Source of the DNA: Bacilli bacterium
Lineage (GTDB): Bacteria > Bacillota_I > Bacilli_A > ML615J-28 > CAG-698
Length of the DNA stretch: 48,286 nucleotides
Reading direction: 5' to 3'
Assembly (NCBI GenBank): GCA_017450215.1
Contig: JAFSVH010000087.1
Coordinates: 1 to 48,286, forward strand
Shown piece after piece: positions 20,190 to 29,044 of the stretch. The position numbers and the translations under genes were made by a program. How positions within the stretch are numbered: position 1 is the first letter of the stretch; each line of letters starts with the position of its first letter. The notes under the pieces were generated by a model, which saw nothing but the letters and a program-made list of their open reading frames with translations, searched no databases and was not told the DNA's origin.

Positions 20190-21239
20190 GTGAGTTTTAC
20201 AAGCAATATTTACAATTACACACTTGAAGAATTAGAAGATATAGTTGTTCGTGGTGGCTTAAAGAAATTTAGAGCAACCCAAGTTTTCGAATGGTTATAT
20301 CGACATGGTGTAGATGACTTTGAAATGATGAATAATATTGGTAAAGAATCTAAGAAATATTTTAAAGATAATTTTGCTTGTAATATTTTAAAAATCGAAA
20401 AAGAGCAAATCTCAATTGATGGAACAAGAAAATATTTGTTTGAATTATATGATGGAAGGTTTGTTGAAACGGTGCTGATGAAGCACGATTATGGATATAG
20501 TGTATGTGTATCTAGTCAAGTAGGATGCAATATGGGATGTAGCTTTTGTGCTAGTGGGATGAATAAAAAAGAACGGAATCTTGAAGTTGGTGAGATGGTT
20601 CTTCAAGTTAAAACAATCAATGATATATTGAAAAGAGAAGGTGAAGAAAGAGTAAGTCATGTTGTAATAATGGGAATAGGTGAGCCTTTTGATAATTATG
20701 ATAATGTGATTAAGTTTATTAAAATTATTAACTTCTCTAAAGGACTTGAAATAGGATCTCGTCATATCACTTTATCTACTTGTGGCTTAGTACCTAAAAT
20801 TAAAGAATTTGCTTTCTTTCCTCTTCAAGTTAATCTTGCTATTTCACTTCATTTTCCTAATAATGAACTTAGAGATAAATATATGCCAATCAATAAAGCA
20901 TATAAGATTGAAGAATTAATAGAAGCTTTAAAATTTTATTTTGATATTACTAATAGACGGATTACTTTTGAATATATTCTTCTTGATGGAATTAATGATA
21001 CAAAAGAATGTGCATATCAATTAATAGATTTAGTAAAAGATATGAATTGCTATATTAATTTAATTCCTATGAATGAAGCTAATAAAATATTTAGAAGAAG
21101 TAGTGAAGAAAATACGAAGATTTTCTATGAGACATTAATTAAACATAGCTTAAATGTAACAAGAAGAAAAGAACAAGGTCATGATATTGATGCTGCTTGT
21201 GGACAACTTCGAATAAAGAGAATGGAAAAAAATATATGA
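20190..21239 (+). CDS. rlmN: Dual-specificity RNA methyltransferase RlmN
   Basis: RlmN is a radical-SAM enzyme that makes 2-methyladenosine in 23S rRNA (A2503) and some tRNAs. The 349-residue protein has the cluster motif CNMGCSFC (Cys113, Cys117 and Cys120) and the second catalytic cysteine in the C-terminal DAACGQL. The start is GTG, supported by AGAGAGG five bases upstream and just two bases after the rsmB stop. The stop overlaps the rsgA start (ATGA). Length is normal. Neighbours point to a ribosome assembly operon. Confidence 0.97.
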   Translation: MSFTSNIYNYTLEELEDIVVRGGLKKFRATQVFEWLYRHGVDDFEMMNNIGKESKKYFKDNFACNILKIEKEQISIDGTRKYLFELYDGRFVETVLMKHDYGYSVCVSSQVGCNMGCSFCASGMNKKERNLEVGEMVLQVKTINDILKREGEERVSHVVIMGIGEPFDNYDNVIKFIKIINFSKGLEIGSRHITLSTCGLVPKIKEFAFFPLQVNLAISLHFPNNELRDKYMPINKAYKIEELIEALKFYFDITNRRITFEYILLDGINDTKECAYQLIDLVKDMNCYINLIPMNEANKIFRRSSEENTKIFYETLIKHSLNVTRRKEQGHDIDAACGQLRIKRMEKNI

Positions 21240-22165
21240 AAGGATTAATTATTAAATCAATAAGTGGTGATTATGATTGCTATTTAGAGGATGGTAATAT
21301 AATTACTTGTAAGCCTCTTGGTATTTTTAGATTAAATAAAATAACACCTAAGGTTGGAGATTATGTTATTATTGAAAATGGAAAGATAGCAAAAATAGAA
21401 GAGAGAAAGAATGATTTTGAACGACCTGTTGTTGCTAATATTTCTAAAAACTTCATTGTTACTAGCGTTGTTGAACCAGATTTAAATTTAAATTTATTAG
21501 ATAGATTGATATCAATTACTGAATATAATGATATAGAAGCAATTCTCTTATTTACTAAGATGGACTTAGTTGATAAAGATAGTGAAAAAGAAAAAAACTT
21601 AAATGATATTTTTGATTATTACAAAAAAATAGGATATAAGGTTTATTTACTTCCTGAAATTGATAAGGATAAAGTAATTGATGAAATAAAGAATAATATT
21701 TGTGTTTTATCTGGTCAAAGTGGAGTTGGTAAAAGTACTTTTATAAATGCTGTAACAGGATTAAATATTAAAACTGATGAAATATCAAAAGTTTTAGGAC
21801 GAGGTAAACATACTACAAGACATACTGAATTGATTAGAATTAATGATGGCTGGATTGCTGATACTCCAGGTTTTGGTAATATTGAATTGAAAATTGATGA
21901 AGTTAGTTTGTCACAAAGCTTTGTGGAATTCTTCAGATGTAAATGTAAATACAATGGTTGCCTACATCTTAAAGAACCAGGATGTGAAGTATTAAATAAA
22001 CTTAAAGATGGTGAAATCTTAAAATCTCGATATGATAATTATGTACAATTCATTAAAGAGATAAGAGATGAAATTGTGGAATACAATAAGAAAGAGAAAA
22101 AGCCAGAAGTTATGGCATATTATAAAAAAATGCAAAAGAAAGAGAAAGGAAGACACAAACGATGA
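21236..22165 (+). CDS. rsgA: Ribosome small subunit-dependent GTPase RsgA
   Basis: RsgA helps late 30S maturation. I place the start at ATG 21236 (309 residues), which overlaps the rlmN stop by four bases; an in-frame ATG at 21197 would extend into rlmN and add 13 unlikely residues. The protein has an N-terminal OB domain (1-70), a circularly permuted GTPase with G4 TKMD (107-110), then P-loop GQSGVGKS (160-167) and DTPGFG, and a C-terminal zinc finger (CKYNGCLHLKEPGC). All are as expected. The stop overlaps the rpe start by four bases. Confidence 0.97.
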   Translation: MKGLIIKSISGDYDCYLEDGNIITCKPLGIFRLNKITPKVGDYVIIENGKIAKIEERKNDFERPVVANISKNFIVTSVVEPDLNLNLLDRLISITEYNDIEAILLFTKMDLVDKDSEKEKNLNDIFDYYKKIGYKVYLLPEIDKDKVIDEIKNNICVLSGQSGVGKSTFINAVTGLNIKTDEISKVLGRGKHTTRHTELIRINDGWIADTPGFGNIELKIDEVSLSQSFVEFFRCKCKYNGCLHLKEPGCEVLNKLKDGEILKSRYDNYVQFIKEIRDEIVEYNKKEKKPEVMAYYKKMQKKEKGRHKR

Positions 22166-22815
22166 TTATAGCTCCATCAATCTTATCTTGCGATTTTTCT
22201 GATTTGAAAGGTGAAATTGAATCAGTGAGCAATGCAGAATATATTCATGTAGATGTTATGGATGGTCATTTTGTTCCTAATATTACAATAGGTCCTGTTG
22301 TATTAAAGAGTATCGGTAATATTAAGAAGCAAGTATATGATGTACATCTTATGATTAGTGATCCAACTAAATACATGATAGATTTTGCAAAAGCAAAAGC
22401 AGATATTATTACATTTCATTATGAAGCATTAGACAATAAATCAGAAATAATTAAATTGATAAATAATATTAAAAAATTAGGTATCAAAGCAGGTATATCA
22501 ATAAAGCCAAATACTGATGTAAAAGTATTAGATGATTATCTTGATATAGTTGATTTGATTCTTGTGATGTCTGTTGAACCAGGATTTGGTGGACAAAAAT
22601 TTATGCCTTATTCACTAGAAAAGATTAAATATTTGAGTGAAACTAAAAAGAAACATAATTATAAATATTTGATTGAAGTAGATGGTGGTATAAATGATGA
22701 AACAATTAAATTAGTTAGTGATGCAGGAGTTGAAGTTTGTGTTGCTGGTTCATTTATATTTTCTTATCCAAGATGTGAAAGAAATGAATTAATTAATAAA
22801 TTAAAGGAATATTGA
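22162..22815 (+). CDS. rpe: Ribulose-phosphate 3-epimerase
   Basis: Rpe interconverts ribulose-5-phosphate and xylulose-5-phosphate in the pentose phosphate pathway. The 217-residue TIM barrel shows IAPSILSCDF, HVDVMDGHFVPNITIGP, VHLMI, SVEPGFGGQ and VDGGI, so all metal and catalytic motifs are present. It is coupled to rsgA by an ATGA overlap, the same order as in Bacillus. It ends in TGA and is followed by a strong terminator. Confidence 0.98.
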   Translation: MIIAPSILSCDFSDLKGEIESVSNAEYIHVDVMDGHFVPNITIGPVVLKSIGNIKKQVYDVHLMISDPTKYMIDFAKAKADIITFHYEALDNKSEIIKLINNIKKLGIKAGISIKPNTDVKVLDDYLDIVDLILVMSVEPGFGGQKFMPYSLEKIKYLSETKKKHNYKYLIEVDGGINDETIKLVSDAGVEVCVAGSFIFSYPRCERNELINKLKEY

Positions 22816-22820
22816 TATTA

Positions 22821-22848
22821 AAAAAGCAATCTTAATTGATTGCTTTTT
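22821..22848 (+). terminator. Rho-independent terminator after rpe
   Basis: 11-bp stem AAAAAGCAATC / GATTGCTTTTT with loop TTAATT, running into T-rich sequence. The A-run on the other side could also allow minus-strand function. Confidence 0.88.
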
Positions 22849-22853
22849 GTGTT

Positions 22854-22979
22854 TTACCCATAAATTGCTTGTGCTTTTTTGAATATTCATCCAAAGAATT
22901 TATCAATTAGATCAGATGGAATCATTTGTATTTCTGCATATATGACATTTTGTTTATAAATACAAAAAAAGCTAATCAT
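22854..22979 (-). other. Possible decayed coding fragment (weak)
   Basis: On the minus strand a frame from ATG 22979 reads 30 codons, meets TGA at 22889-22887, and then reads on another 10 sensible-looking codons to TAA at 22856-22854. The residues around the stop (IPSDLIDKFFG, then IFKKAQAIYG) look protein-like. TGA is a stop in this genome, so this may be a remnant or chance. It lies downstream of the rpmB terminator. Confidence 0.2.
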
Positions 22980-23001
22980 AGTTTTATATGATTAGCTTTT
23001 T
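22966..23001 (-). terminator. Terminator for rpmB (minus strand; possibly bidirectional)
   Basis: 15-bp stem (22966-22980 with 22987-23001) and a 6-base loop. Read on the minus strand it ends in a run of T residues, 45 bases after the rpmB stop. Confidence 0.82.
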
Positions 23002-23045
23002 ATAATCCCTAAGTGAACATCACTTTAAGATACTTTTTTTAATCA

Positions 23046-23249
23046 TTATGCACGCTTAATAGAACCGTTCTTAGCTGCAGTTCTTAAAGCACGAGTAGAA
23101 ACGTAAACACGCTTAACTTTGCCATCTTCATCTATAATTCTAACTTTTTGTAAGTTTGCTTTCCATGTACGACGAGAAGCTGTTAATGAGTGAGGACGGT
23201 TGTTTCCAGTTACTGTTCCTAGTCCAGTGAAATAACATTTACGAGCCAT
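23046..23249 (-). CDS. rpmB: Ribosomal protein bL28
   Basis: bL28 is a small basic protein of the large ribosomal subunit. The 67-residue protein begins [21 protein letters not shown] and contains [14 protein letters not shown] and [11 protein letters not shown], as expected. The start at 23249 is set by the family N-terminus and by AAGGAGG on the minus strand; an upstream ATG at 23270 is in frame but unlikely. Only one of the zinc-type cysteines is present, so this is a cysteine-poor form. The gene is inverted relative to its neighbours and has its own promoter and terminator. Confidence 0.98.
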   Translation of the reverse strand: MARKCYFTGLGTVTGNNRPHSLTASRRTWKANLQKVRIIDEDGKVKRVYVSTRALRTAAKNGSIKRA

Positions 23250-23278
23250 AATAATCCTCCTTAATTCCATACTAAACC

Positions 23279-23307
23279 ATTATACCATCTCTGTCCTTTT
23301 TTAGCAA
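23279..23307 (-). promoter_or_regulatory. rpmB promoter (minus strand)
   Basis: On the minus strand: TTGCTA (23307-23302), 17 bases, TATAAT (23284-23279), within the 11-mer TGGTATAATGG. Confidence 0.8.
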
Positions 23308-23403
23308 GAAAAATTTTATTTTTATTGTCGTGTTTGTTTAGTATAAAAATATGTTTTATTTCATTTTGTCTATTGTTTTATCATTTCTCATTGTTTTAGC
23401 ATA

Positions 23404-23432
23404 TTGATTTTAATTTCTTGATATGGTATAAT
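23404..23432 (+). promoter_or_regulatory. Promoter for fakA
   Basis: TTGATT (23404-23409), 17 bases, TATAAT (23427-23432), again within TGGTATAATGG. Divergent from the rpmB promoter. Confidence 0.8.
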
Positions 23433-23475
23433 GGTATAGTTATAGTAATCTATAATGATGTTGTGGAGGCAATCT

Positions 23476-25155
23476 ATGAAAATAATGAGGGTTGACGGTA
23501 ATTTGTTTAAGACGTTAGTCATTAACGGTGCTGCTAACTTAAGAGCAAATTATCAAATAGTTGACTCACTAAATGTATTCCCTGTTCCTGATGGAGACAC
23601 TGGAACTAATATGAAAATGACTATTGAAGGCGGTGTTAATGAAATCGCATCAATGGATGATACTAATATTTATGAAATTTCTAAAAAGTTATCTAGAGGT
23701 ATGTTAATGGGAGCTAGAGGAAACTCTGGTGTTATCTTATCTCAATTATTTAGAGGTTTATCGAAGGGATTTGAGAATTTAGTAAGTGTCAACGCTATTA
23801 GCCTTGCTGAAGCTTTTGAGAGCAGTGTAAAACAAGCTTATAAAGCTGTTGTTACACCTGTTGAAGGAACTATCTTAACAGTTGCTAGGGAAGCTAGCGA
23901 GAAAATGAGTTTGATTGCGAACTCAAGAATGTCTATAAATGAATTCTTTAAAGAATATCTTCAAGAAGCCAAGAAGAGTCTAGAGAACACTCCTAATTTA
24001 TTACCTGTATTAAAAGAGGCTGGTGTTGTAGACAGTGGTGGTACTGGATATGTTTATGTTATTGAAGGCATGTTAAAGGCATTAGAAGGAGAAATTATTA
24101 CAGATGCTAATCTTGATTCTGCTAGTCATTATGTTCAATTTGATGTAAAGGCTGAAGTAGAAAATGAATTTGGTTATTGTACTGAATTCTTAGTAGATTT
24201 AACAAAAGTAGACGATCCTGATAATTTTGATGAAAAAGTAATTTTAGAAAGAATTGAACCTCTTGGTAATTCCATAGTTCTATTAAAAGATGAAAATATT
24301 GTAAAGACACATATTCACACTTTGACACCAGGTGTAGTACTTAATATTGCACAAGAATATGGTGAATTCATTAAGATTAAAGTTGAAAATATGACTTTGC
24401 AACATTCTGAATTACAAGAGATTAAACATGTTGAAGAAGGCTCTTGTGCTTGTGGTGAAGTTCATCATAAGAAACCTGTTAAACCAGAAATAAGAAGCAA
24501 ATATTCAATTGTAAGTGTTGCTACTGGTGAAGGACTTATGGAAACATTTAAGAACATGGGAGTTGATTATGTAGTAAGTGGTGGACAAAGTATGAATCCA
24601 TCAACTGAAGATTTTATCAATGGCTTTGATACATTAAACGCTGATAATATTATTGTTTTCCCTAACAATAAAAATATTATTTTAGCTGCTAATCAAGCTG
24701 CTAAGATTTATACTGAAAGTAATATCATCGTTATTAATAGTAAAACCATTGCTGAAGGATTCTCTGCTCTTACAATGTTAGATATTAGCTTAGAACCAGA
24801 TGAGTTAGTTAAAGAGATGGATGAAGCTATATCTCAAGTATTAAGTTGCTCAGTAACTTATGCTGTTAGAGATACAGAGGTTGACGGAATTAAGATTCAA
24901 AAGAATGATTTCATTGGCATTTTAGGTGGTAAGATTGTAGCTGCTAATCGTAAGAGAATAGATTTAATGAAAGCTGTCTTCAAGCAAGCTAATCTAGAAG
25001 AAAAAGACATCGTTACTATTATTTGGGGTAAAGATGTTACTGAAAAAGAAGTCAATGAACTTACTAGAAATTTGAAGAAGAATTATAGTAATCTTGAAGT
25101 AGAATTAATAAAAGGAGATCAAGAAGTCTATAGTTATATTCTAGCAATAGAATAA
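23476..25155 (+). CDS. fakA: Fatty acid kinase, ATP-binding subunit FakA (DAK2/YloV)
   Basis: FakA phosphorylates exogenous fatty acids held by FakB proteins, feeding acyl-phosphate to PlsX/PlsY for membrane lipid synthesis. I chose ATG 23476 (559 residues) because GTGGAGG lies six bases upstream; 23455 is an alternative. Domains: N-terminal DhaL-like kinase (about 1-200) with VFPVPDGDTGTNM and ARGNSGVILSQ; a middle domain (about 210-330); a Cys/His-containing linker (SCACGEVHHKK); and a C-terminal domain ending at about 559. No fakB is in the window. Its neighbourhood (rpmB, recG, plsX) is conserved in Firmicutes, which supports the call. Confidence 0.93.
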   Translation: MKIMRVDGNLFKTLVINGAANLRANYQIVDSLNVFPVPDGDTGTNMKMTIEGGVNEIASMDDTNIYEISKKLSRGMLMGARGNSGVILSQLFRGLSKGFENLVSVNAISLAEAFESSVKQAYKAVVTPVEGTILTVAREASEKMSLIANSRMSINEFFKEYLQEAKKSLENTPNLLPVLKEAGVVDSGGTGYVYVIEGMLKALEGEIITDANLDSASHYVQFDVKAEVENEFGYCTEFLVDLTKVDDPDNFDEKVILERIEPLGNSIVLLKDENIVKTHIHTLTPGVVLNIAQEYGEFIKIKVENMTLQHSELQEIKHVEEGSCACGEVHHKKPVKPEIRSKYSIVSVATGEGLMETFKNMGVDYVVSGGQSMNPSTEDFINGFDTLNADNIIVFPNNKNIILAANQAAKIYTESNIIVINSKTIAEGFSALTMLDISLEPDELVKEMDEAISQVLSCSVTYAVRDTEVDGIKIQKNDFIGILGGKIVAANRKRIDLMKAVFKQANLEEKDIVTIIWGKDVTEKEVNELTRNLKKNYSNLEVELIKGDQEVYSYILAIE

Positions 25156-25160
25156 AATAT

Positions 25161-25187
25161 AAGGGGCTTGAATGAGCCCCTTTATTT
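25161..25187 (+). terminator. Hairpin between fakA and recG (possible partial terminator)
   Basis: 8-bp GC-rich stem AAGGGGCT (25161-25168) and AGCCCCTT (25175-25182), then TTTATTT. The T-run is short and no promoter is visible before recG, so it may attenuate rather than stop transcription. Confidence 0.6.
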
Positions 25188-25202
25188 AGAAAGGAGAGAA
25201 AT

Positions 25203-27242
25203 ATGGCAACTTTAATAAGTGATGTTGAATATGTAAATGCTAAAACGGCAAACGTACTAAAGAAAAACAATATTAATACAGTATTAGATTTGCTATATAA
25301 TTTCCCTAATCGTTTTGAAGATTATACTATCGTAAGATATGATGATATATTAGATGTTACTAAAACTGTTACCATTGCTGGTATTATTCAAGGTAAACCA
25401 ACATTAATGAATTTAAAGACATCACTTGTGATGATGAATTTCTTTGTGGAAGTAGATGGAAATGTAATTAAAGCTACTATCTTTAATCGTCAATTCTTAA
25501 GATCTAAAATATTCTATGGAAAGTTTGTGCGTTTAACTGGTAAGTTTGATAGTGCTAAAAAAAGATTCACTGCTAGTGAAATAGCATTTGATGAATTTGA
25601 TAGTTCTATTACTCCAGTATTTAATCTAAAGGGTATCGATGATAATAAAGTATTAGATTTAAAGCAACGAATTTTTGAAGATTATAATAATGAATTAGTG
25701 GAAGAATTACCACTTGATATTAGAATAAAGCATAATTTGCTTCCAATTAAAGATGCAATAAGAAGAATCAATATACCTGAAGAAATGAATGAAACTATTG
25801 ATGCTGTAGGAAGAATTAAGTTTGAAGAATTATTTAAATTTCAACTTAAAGTTAAATATATGTTCTATCAAAGACATCATAATCCAGAAGGTGTAAAAAT
25901 TGATTATGATAAAGAAAAGGTTAATGAATTCATTGATTCTTTACCATTTAAATTAACAGTTGATCAAGAAAAAGCATTGAATGATATTTTAGGTGATATC
26001 AATTCAACATATAAAATGAATAGATTGCTTCAAGGGGAAGTAGGTAGTGGTAAGACTGTTGTAAGTGCAATCAGTTTATATGCTGTTGTTACAGGTGGAT
26101 ATCAAGGAGCTATTATGGTTCCTACAGAAGTTCTTTCTTTCCAACATTATAAAGCATTTAAAGATTTGTTTACTATTAATGGTAAACAAATTGTATCAAT
26201 TGCTCTTCTTACTTCATCAACTTCAAACAGTGAACGTGAAGATATATTAGAAGGATTAAAAAATGGTTCAATTGATATTGTAATTGGAACACATAGTTTA
26301 ATTCAAAAGACAGTTGTATTTAAAAAATTAGGTTTAGTTGTTACTGATGAAGAGCATAGATTTGGGGTTAGACAAAGAGTATCAATGGTTGGTAAAGGAT
26401 ATTTAATTGATCATTTAAAGATGAGTGCTACTCCAATTCCTAGGACTTTAACAATCAGTTTATTAGGTGAAAGTGATATATCAATTATTAAGCAATTACC
26501 TGGTAATAGAAAAGAAGTAATTACTAAATATGTAAATTATGATAAGACAAGAGAAGTAATTGCTCATATTAATGAAGAATTAGCTAGAGGAAAACAAATC
26601 TATGTTATCACTCCAATGATAGAAGAAAGCGAAACATTAGATTTATATAATGCTAATTTAGTATATGAAAAATTTAAAAATTATTATAAAGATAAAGCAG
26701 TTGTTGGTCTTGTTCATGGAAAGCTTAAGACAGAAGAAAAAGCTGATGTTATGACAAGATTTTCAAATGGTGAAATTAACATTTTAATTGCAACTTCAGT
26801 AATTGAAGTTGGAGTTAATGTGGTTAATGCAACTACCATTGTAATCTTAGATGCTGATAGATTTGGTATTGCACAACTACATCAAATGAGAGGTCGTGTT
26901 AGAAGAAGTGATGATCAAGCTTATTGCTTCTTAGTTAGTAATAGTACAGTTGAATCTTCGATTAAGAGAATACAAACTGTTGAAGGAACTAATGATGGTT
27001 TCTCACTTGCTGAAGAGGATTTATTGATTAGAGGTCCTGGTGAAATCTTTGGTGAGAAGCAAAGTGGGAATGTATTATTTAAGATGGCAAATATCATTGT
27101 TGATACAGATATCTTAGATGAAGTGAATGATTGTATTAATGAAATAATTAATAATGGTAAGTTGTTTAATGATCCAGAATATAAGGGATTACTAGAAATT
27201 GCTCATTCTAATTATGAAGCAAAGAAGGAAATAATCGAATAG
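25203..27242 (+). CDS. recG: ATP-dependent DNA helicase RecG
   Basis: RecG remodels stalled replication forks and branched DNA. The 679-residue protein has an N-terminal wedge/OB domain (about 1-170), Walker A GEVGSGKT, the superfamily 2 motif II as DEEHRFGVRQR (most RecG proteins have DEQH), SATPIPRT, and the helicase C-terminal motifs QMRGRVRR and TNDGFSLAEEDLLIRGPGE. Length is normal and AAGGAGAG sets the start. It lies between fakA and plsX as in other Firmicutes, without the sdaAB and fapR genes found there in Bacillus. Confidence 0.97.
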   Translation: MATLISDVEYVNAKTANVLKKNNINTVLDLLYNFPNRFEDYTIVRYDDILDVTKTVTIAGIIQGKPTLMNLKTSLVMMNFFVEVDGNVIKATIFNRQFLRSKIFYGKFVRLTGKFDSAKKRFTASEIAFDEFDSSITPVFNLKGIDDNKVLDLKQRIFEDYNNELVEELPLDIRIKHNLLPIKDAIRRINIPEEMNETIDAVGRIKFEELFKFQLKVKYMFYQRHHNPEGVKIDYDKEKVNEFIDSLPFKLTVDQEKALNDILGDINSTYKMNRLLQGEVGSGKTVVSAISLYAVVTGGYQGAIMVPTEVLSFQHYKAFKDLFTINGKQIVSIALLTSSTSNSEREDILEGLKNGSIDIVIGTHSLIQKTVVFKKLGLVVTDEEHRFGVRQRVSMVGKGYLIDHLKMSATPIPRTLTISLLGESDISIIKQLPGNRKEVITKYVNYDKTREVIAHINEELARGKQIYVITPMIEESETLDLYNANLVYEKFKNYYKDKAVVGLVHGKLKTEEKADVMTRFSNGEINILIATSVIEVGVNVVNATTIVILDADRFGIAQLHQMRGRVRRSDDQAYCFLVSNSTVESSIKRIQTVEGTNDGFSLAEEDLLIRGPGEIFGEKQSGNVLFKMANIIVDTDILDEVNDCINEIINNGKLFNDPEYKGLLEIAHSNYEAKKEIIE

Positions 27243-27269
27243 ATAGTTTTAATAAGAGGAGATTAATAA

Positions 27270-28280
27270 ATGATAAAATTAGCTGTTGATGCAATGGGTG
27301 GAGATAACGCACCTAGTGAAATCGTCAAGGGTGTTAATCTTGCTATAAAAAAGCATGAAGATTTGGAAATTGTATTATATGGTGATAAAGAACAAATAGA
27401 AAAATATTTAGAAAAAAATGATAGAGTTTCTATTGTTCATACTCCATATAAATTAGATATGGGTGAAAAAAATCCAGTTATGGCAATAAGAGGTAATAAA
27501 GAATTATCCTTAGTTAAGGCTTTTAGTGCAGTACATGATAAAGAATGTAATGGCGCTGTTACTTGTGGACCAACTCAATGTGTTGTAGTTGGTGCACATA
27601 TGATAGTTAAGAAGCTTCCAGGAATGCAAAGAGTTGCACTTGCACCAAGTTTACCTTGTGTTGGTGGAAAGAGTAGAATGATTTGTGATGTTGGTGCTAA
27701 TGTAGAACTTAAACCAGAGCATATTGAGCAAATAACATTGTTTGCATCTACTTTCTTAAAGAAGACAAGAGGAGTTGAAAATCCATTAGTTGGTCTTCTT
27801 AATATTGGAGTAGAACCTGGAAAAGGAAGAGAACAAGATCGTGAGACATTTAAGGTCTTAACTGAAAATCCAAATATTAATTTTTATGGTAATGTAGAAC
27901 CTACGGAAATATTAAATACACCTTGTGATTTACTTGTTAATGATGGATTTAGTGGTAATTTAATAACAAAAACAATTGAAGGTACAGCAAAAGCAATTGG
28001 ACAATTATTAAAAGAAAATATTAAATCATCATTAGGTGGTAAGATTGGTTATTTATTTATGCGTAAAAATCTAGCTAGATTTAAAAAGATACTTAGTAGT
28101 GATGAAGTTGGTGGATCACTTTTATTTGGAGTTGATGGTGTTATCGTAAAAGCACATGGATCAAGTAAAGCTTATGCAGTTAGCCGTGCTATTGAACTTT
28201 GTATGGAAGGTGTAAATGGCGGTTATATTGAAACAATGAGAAAGTATCTTGAAGAAGAAACTAACACAGAAAATAAATAA
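27270..28280 (+). CDS. plsX: Phosphate acyltransferase PlsX
   Basis: PlsX makes acyl-phosphate from acyl-ACP, or works in reverse on FakA-made acyl-phosphate, to supply PlsY. The 336-residue protein begins IKLAVDAMGGDNAPSEIV, the family hallmark, and contains LLNIGVEPGKG and VNDGFSGNLITKTIEG. GAGGAG sets the start. In Bacillus fabD, fabG and acpP lie between plsX and rnc; here rnc follows directly after 54 AT-rich bases, so the fatty acid elongation genes are not at this locus. Confidence 0.97.
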   Translation: MIKLAVDAMGGDNAPSEIVKGVNLAIKKHEDLEIVLYGDKEQIEKYLEKNDRVSIVHTPYKLDMGEKNPVMAIRGNKELSLVKAFSAVHDKECNGAVTCGPTQCVVVGAHMIVKKLPGMQRVALAPSLPCVGGKSRMICDVGANVELKPEHIEQITLFASTFLKKTRGVENPLVGLLNIGVEPGKGREQDRETFKVLTENPNINFYGNVEPTEILNTPCDLLVNDGFSGNLITKTIEGTAKAIGQLLKENIKSSLGGKIGYLFMRKNLARFKKILSSDEVGGSLLFGVDGVIVKAHGSSKAYAVSRAIELCMEGVNGGYIETMRKYLEEETNTENK

Positions 28281-28334
28281 AAAAATTATTAAATAATAAA
28301 ATATTAAATAATAAATTATTAAAAGGAGGACCAT

Positions 28335-29042
28335 ATGAACTATAATGATTTTCCTAAACAATTTAAAATAGTATGTAAGAATCTAAGTATTGGCTTTAAT
28401 GACATATCCTTATATTATGAAGCATTTACTCATCCTTCATATGCAAATGAGAATAAGCATATAAAAGGAATTAAAGATTATGAAAGAATTGAATTCCTTG
28501 GTGATGCTTTACTAGATTTTTTAGTTGGAGAATATTTATATAAAACTAGAAAAGACGATGAAGGTAATATGACTAAATTAAGAGCTAAATATGTATGTGA
28601 AGATGCTAATTCATATTACACACAAGAATTAGGTCTTGATAAATTAATTATGGTTGGTGTAGGTGCAAATAAAACTGGAGAAGGAAAGAAGAAATCAGTT
28701 TTAGGTAATATCTTTGAAGCTTTTGTTGGGGCTATGTATTTAGATCGAGGATTAGAATATGTTAGAAACTTTTTTGCTATTCATATCTTTCCAAAAATTG
28801 ATGATAATCCAGATGGTTTCTTTGTAGATTATAAGAGTAGATTACAAGAAACAGTACAAGCTGAGAGAGTTGATGTACCAAAATATATATTAACAAAAGA
28901 ATATGGACTTGCACATGATAAAACATTTGAAATGATAGTGAAAGTCGGAGAAGTAATACTTGGAAGGGGAAGCGGTAAAAGCAAAGAAAAAGCAGAACAA
29001 GAAGCTGCTAAAGATGCTTTAAGTAAACTTGCTACAATATAA
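28335..29042 (+). CDS. rnc: Ribonuclease III
   Basis: RNase III cuts double-stranded RNA in rRNA processing and mRNA decay. The 235-residue protein has the endonuclease domain (1-150) with the signature ERIEFLGDALLD (50-61) and a C-terminal dsRNA-binding domain (about 160-232, ending SKEKAEQEAAKDAL). Glu53 and Asp57 are present. In the second metal-site motif the usual AD..EA reads GN..EA, so the position of E. coli Asp114 is Asn125 while Glu128 is kept. AAGGAGGA gives a strong start. dnaD starts three bases after the stop; smc and ftsY, its usual neighbours, are elsewhere. Confidence 0.97.
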   Translation: MNYNDFPKQFKIVCKNLSIGFNDISLYYEAFTHPSYANENKHIKGIKDYERIEFLGDALLDFLVGEYLYKTRKDDEGNMTKLRAKYVCEDANSYYTQELGLDKLIMVGVGANKTGEGKKKSVLGNIFEAFVGAMYLDRGLEYVRNFFAIHIFPKIDDNPDGFFVDYKSRLQETVQAERVDVPKYILTKEYGLAHDKTFEMIVKVGEVILGRGSGKSKEKAEQEAAKDALSKLATI

Positions 29043-29044
29043 TT

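Noticed and set aside
26065-26250. Short plus-strand open frame inside recG
   Set aside because: Shadow frame of recG; no ribosome-binding site and low-complexity Leu/Gln-rich translation.
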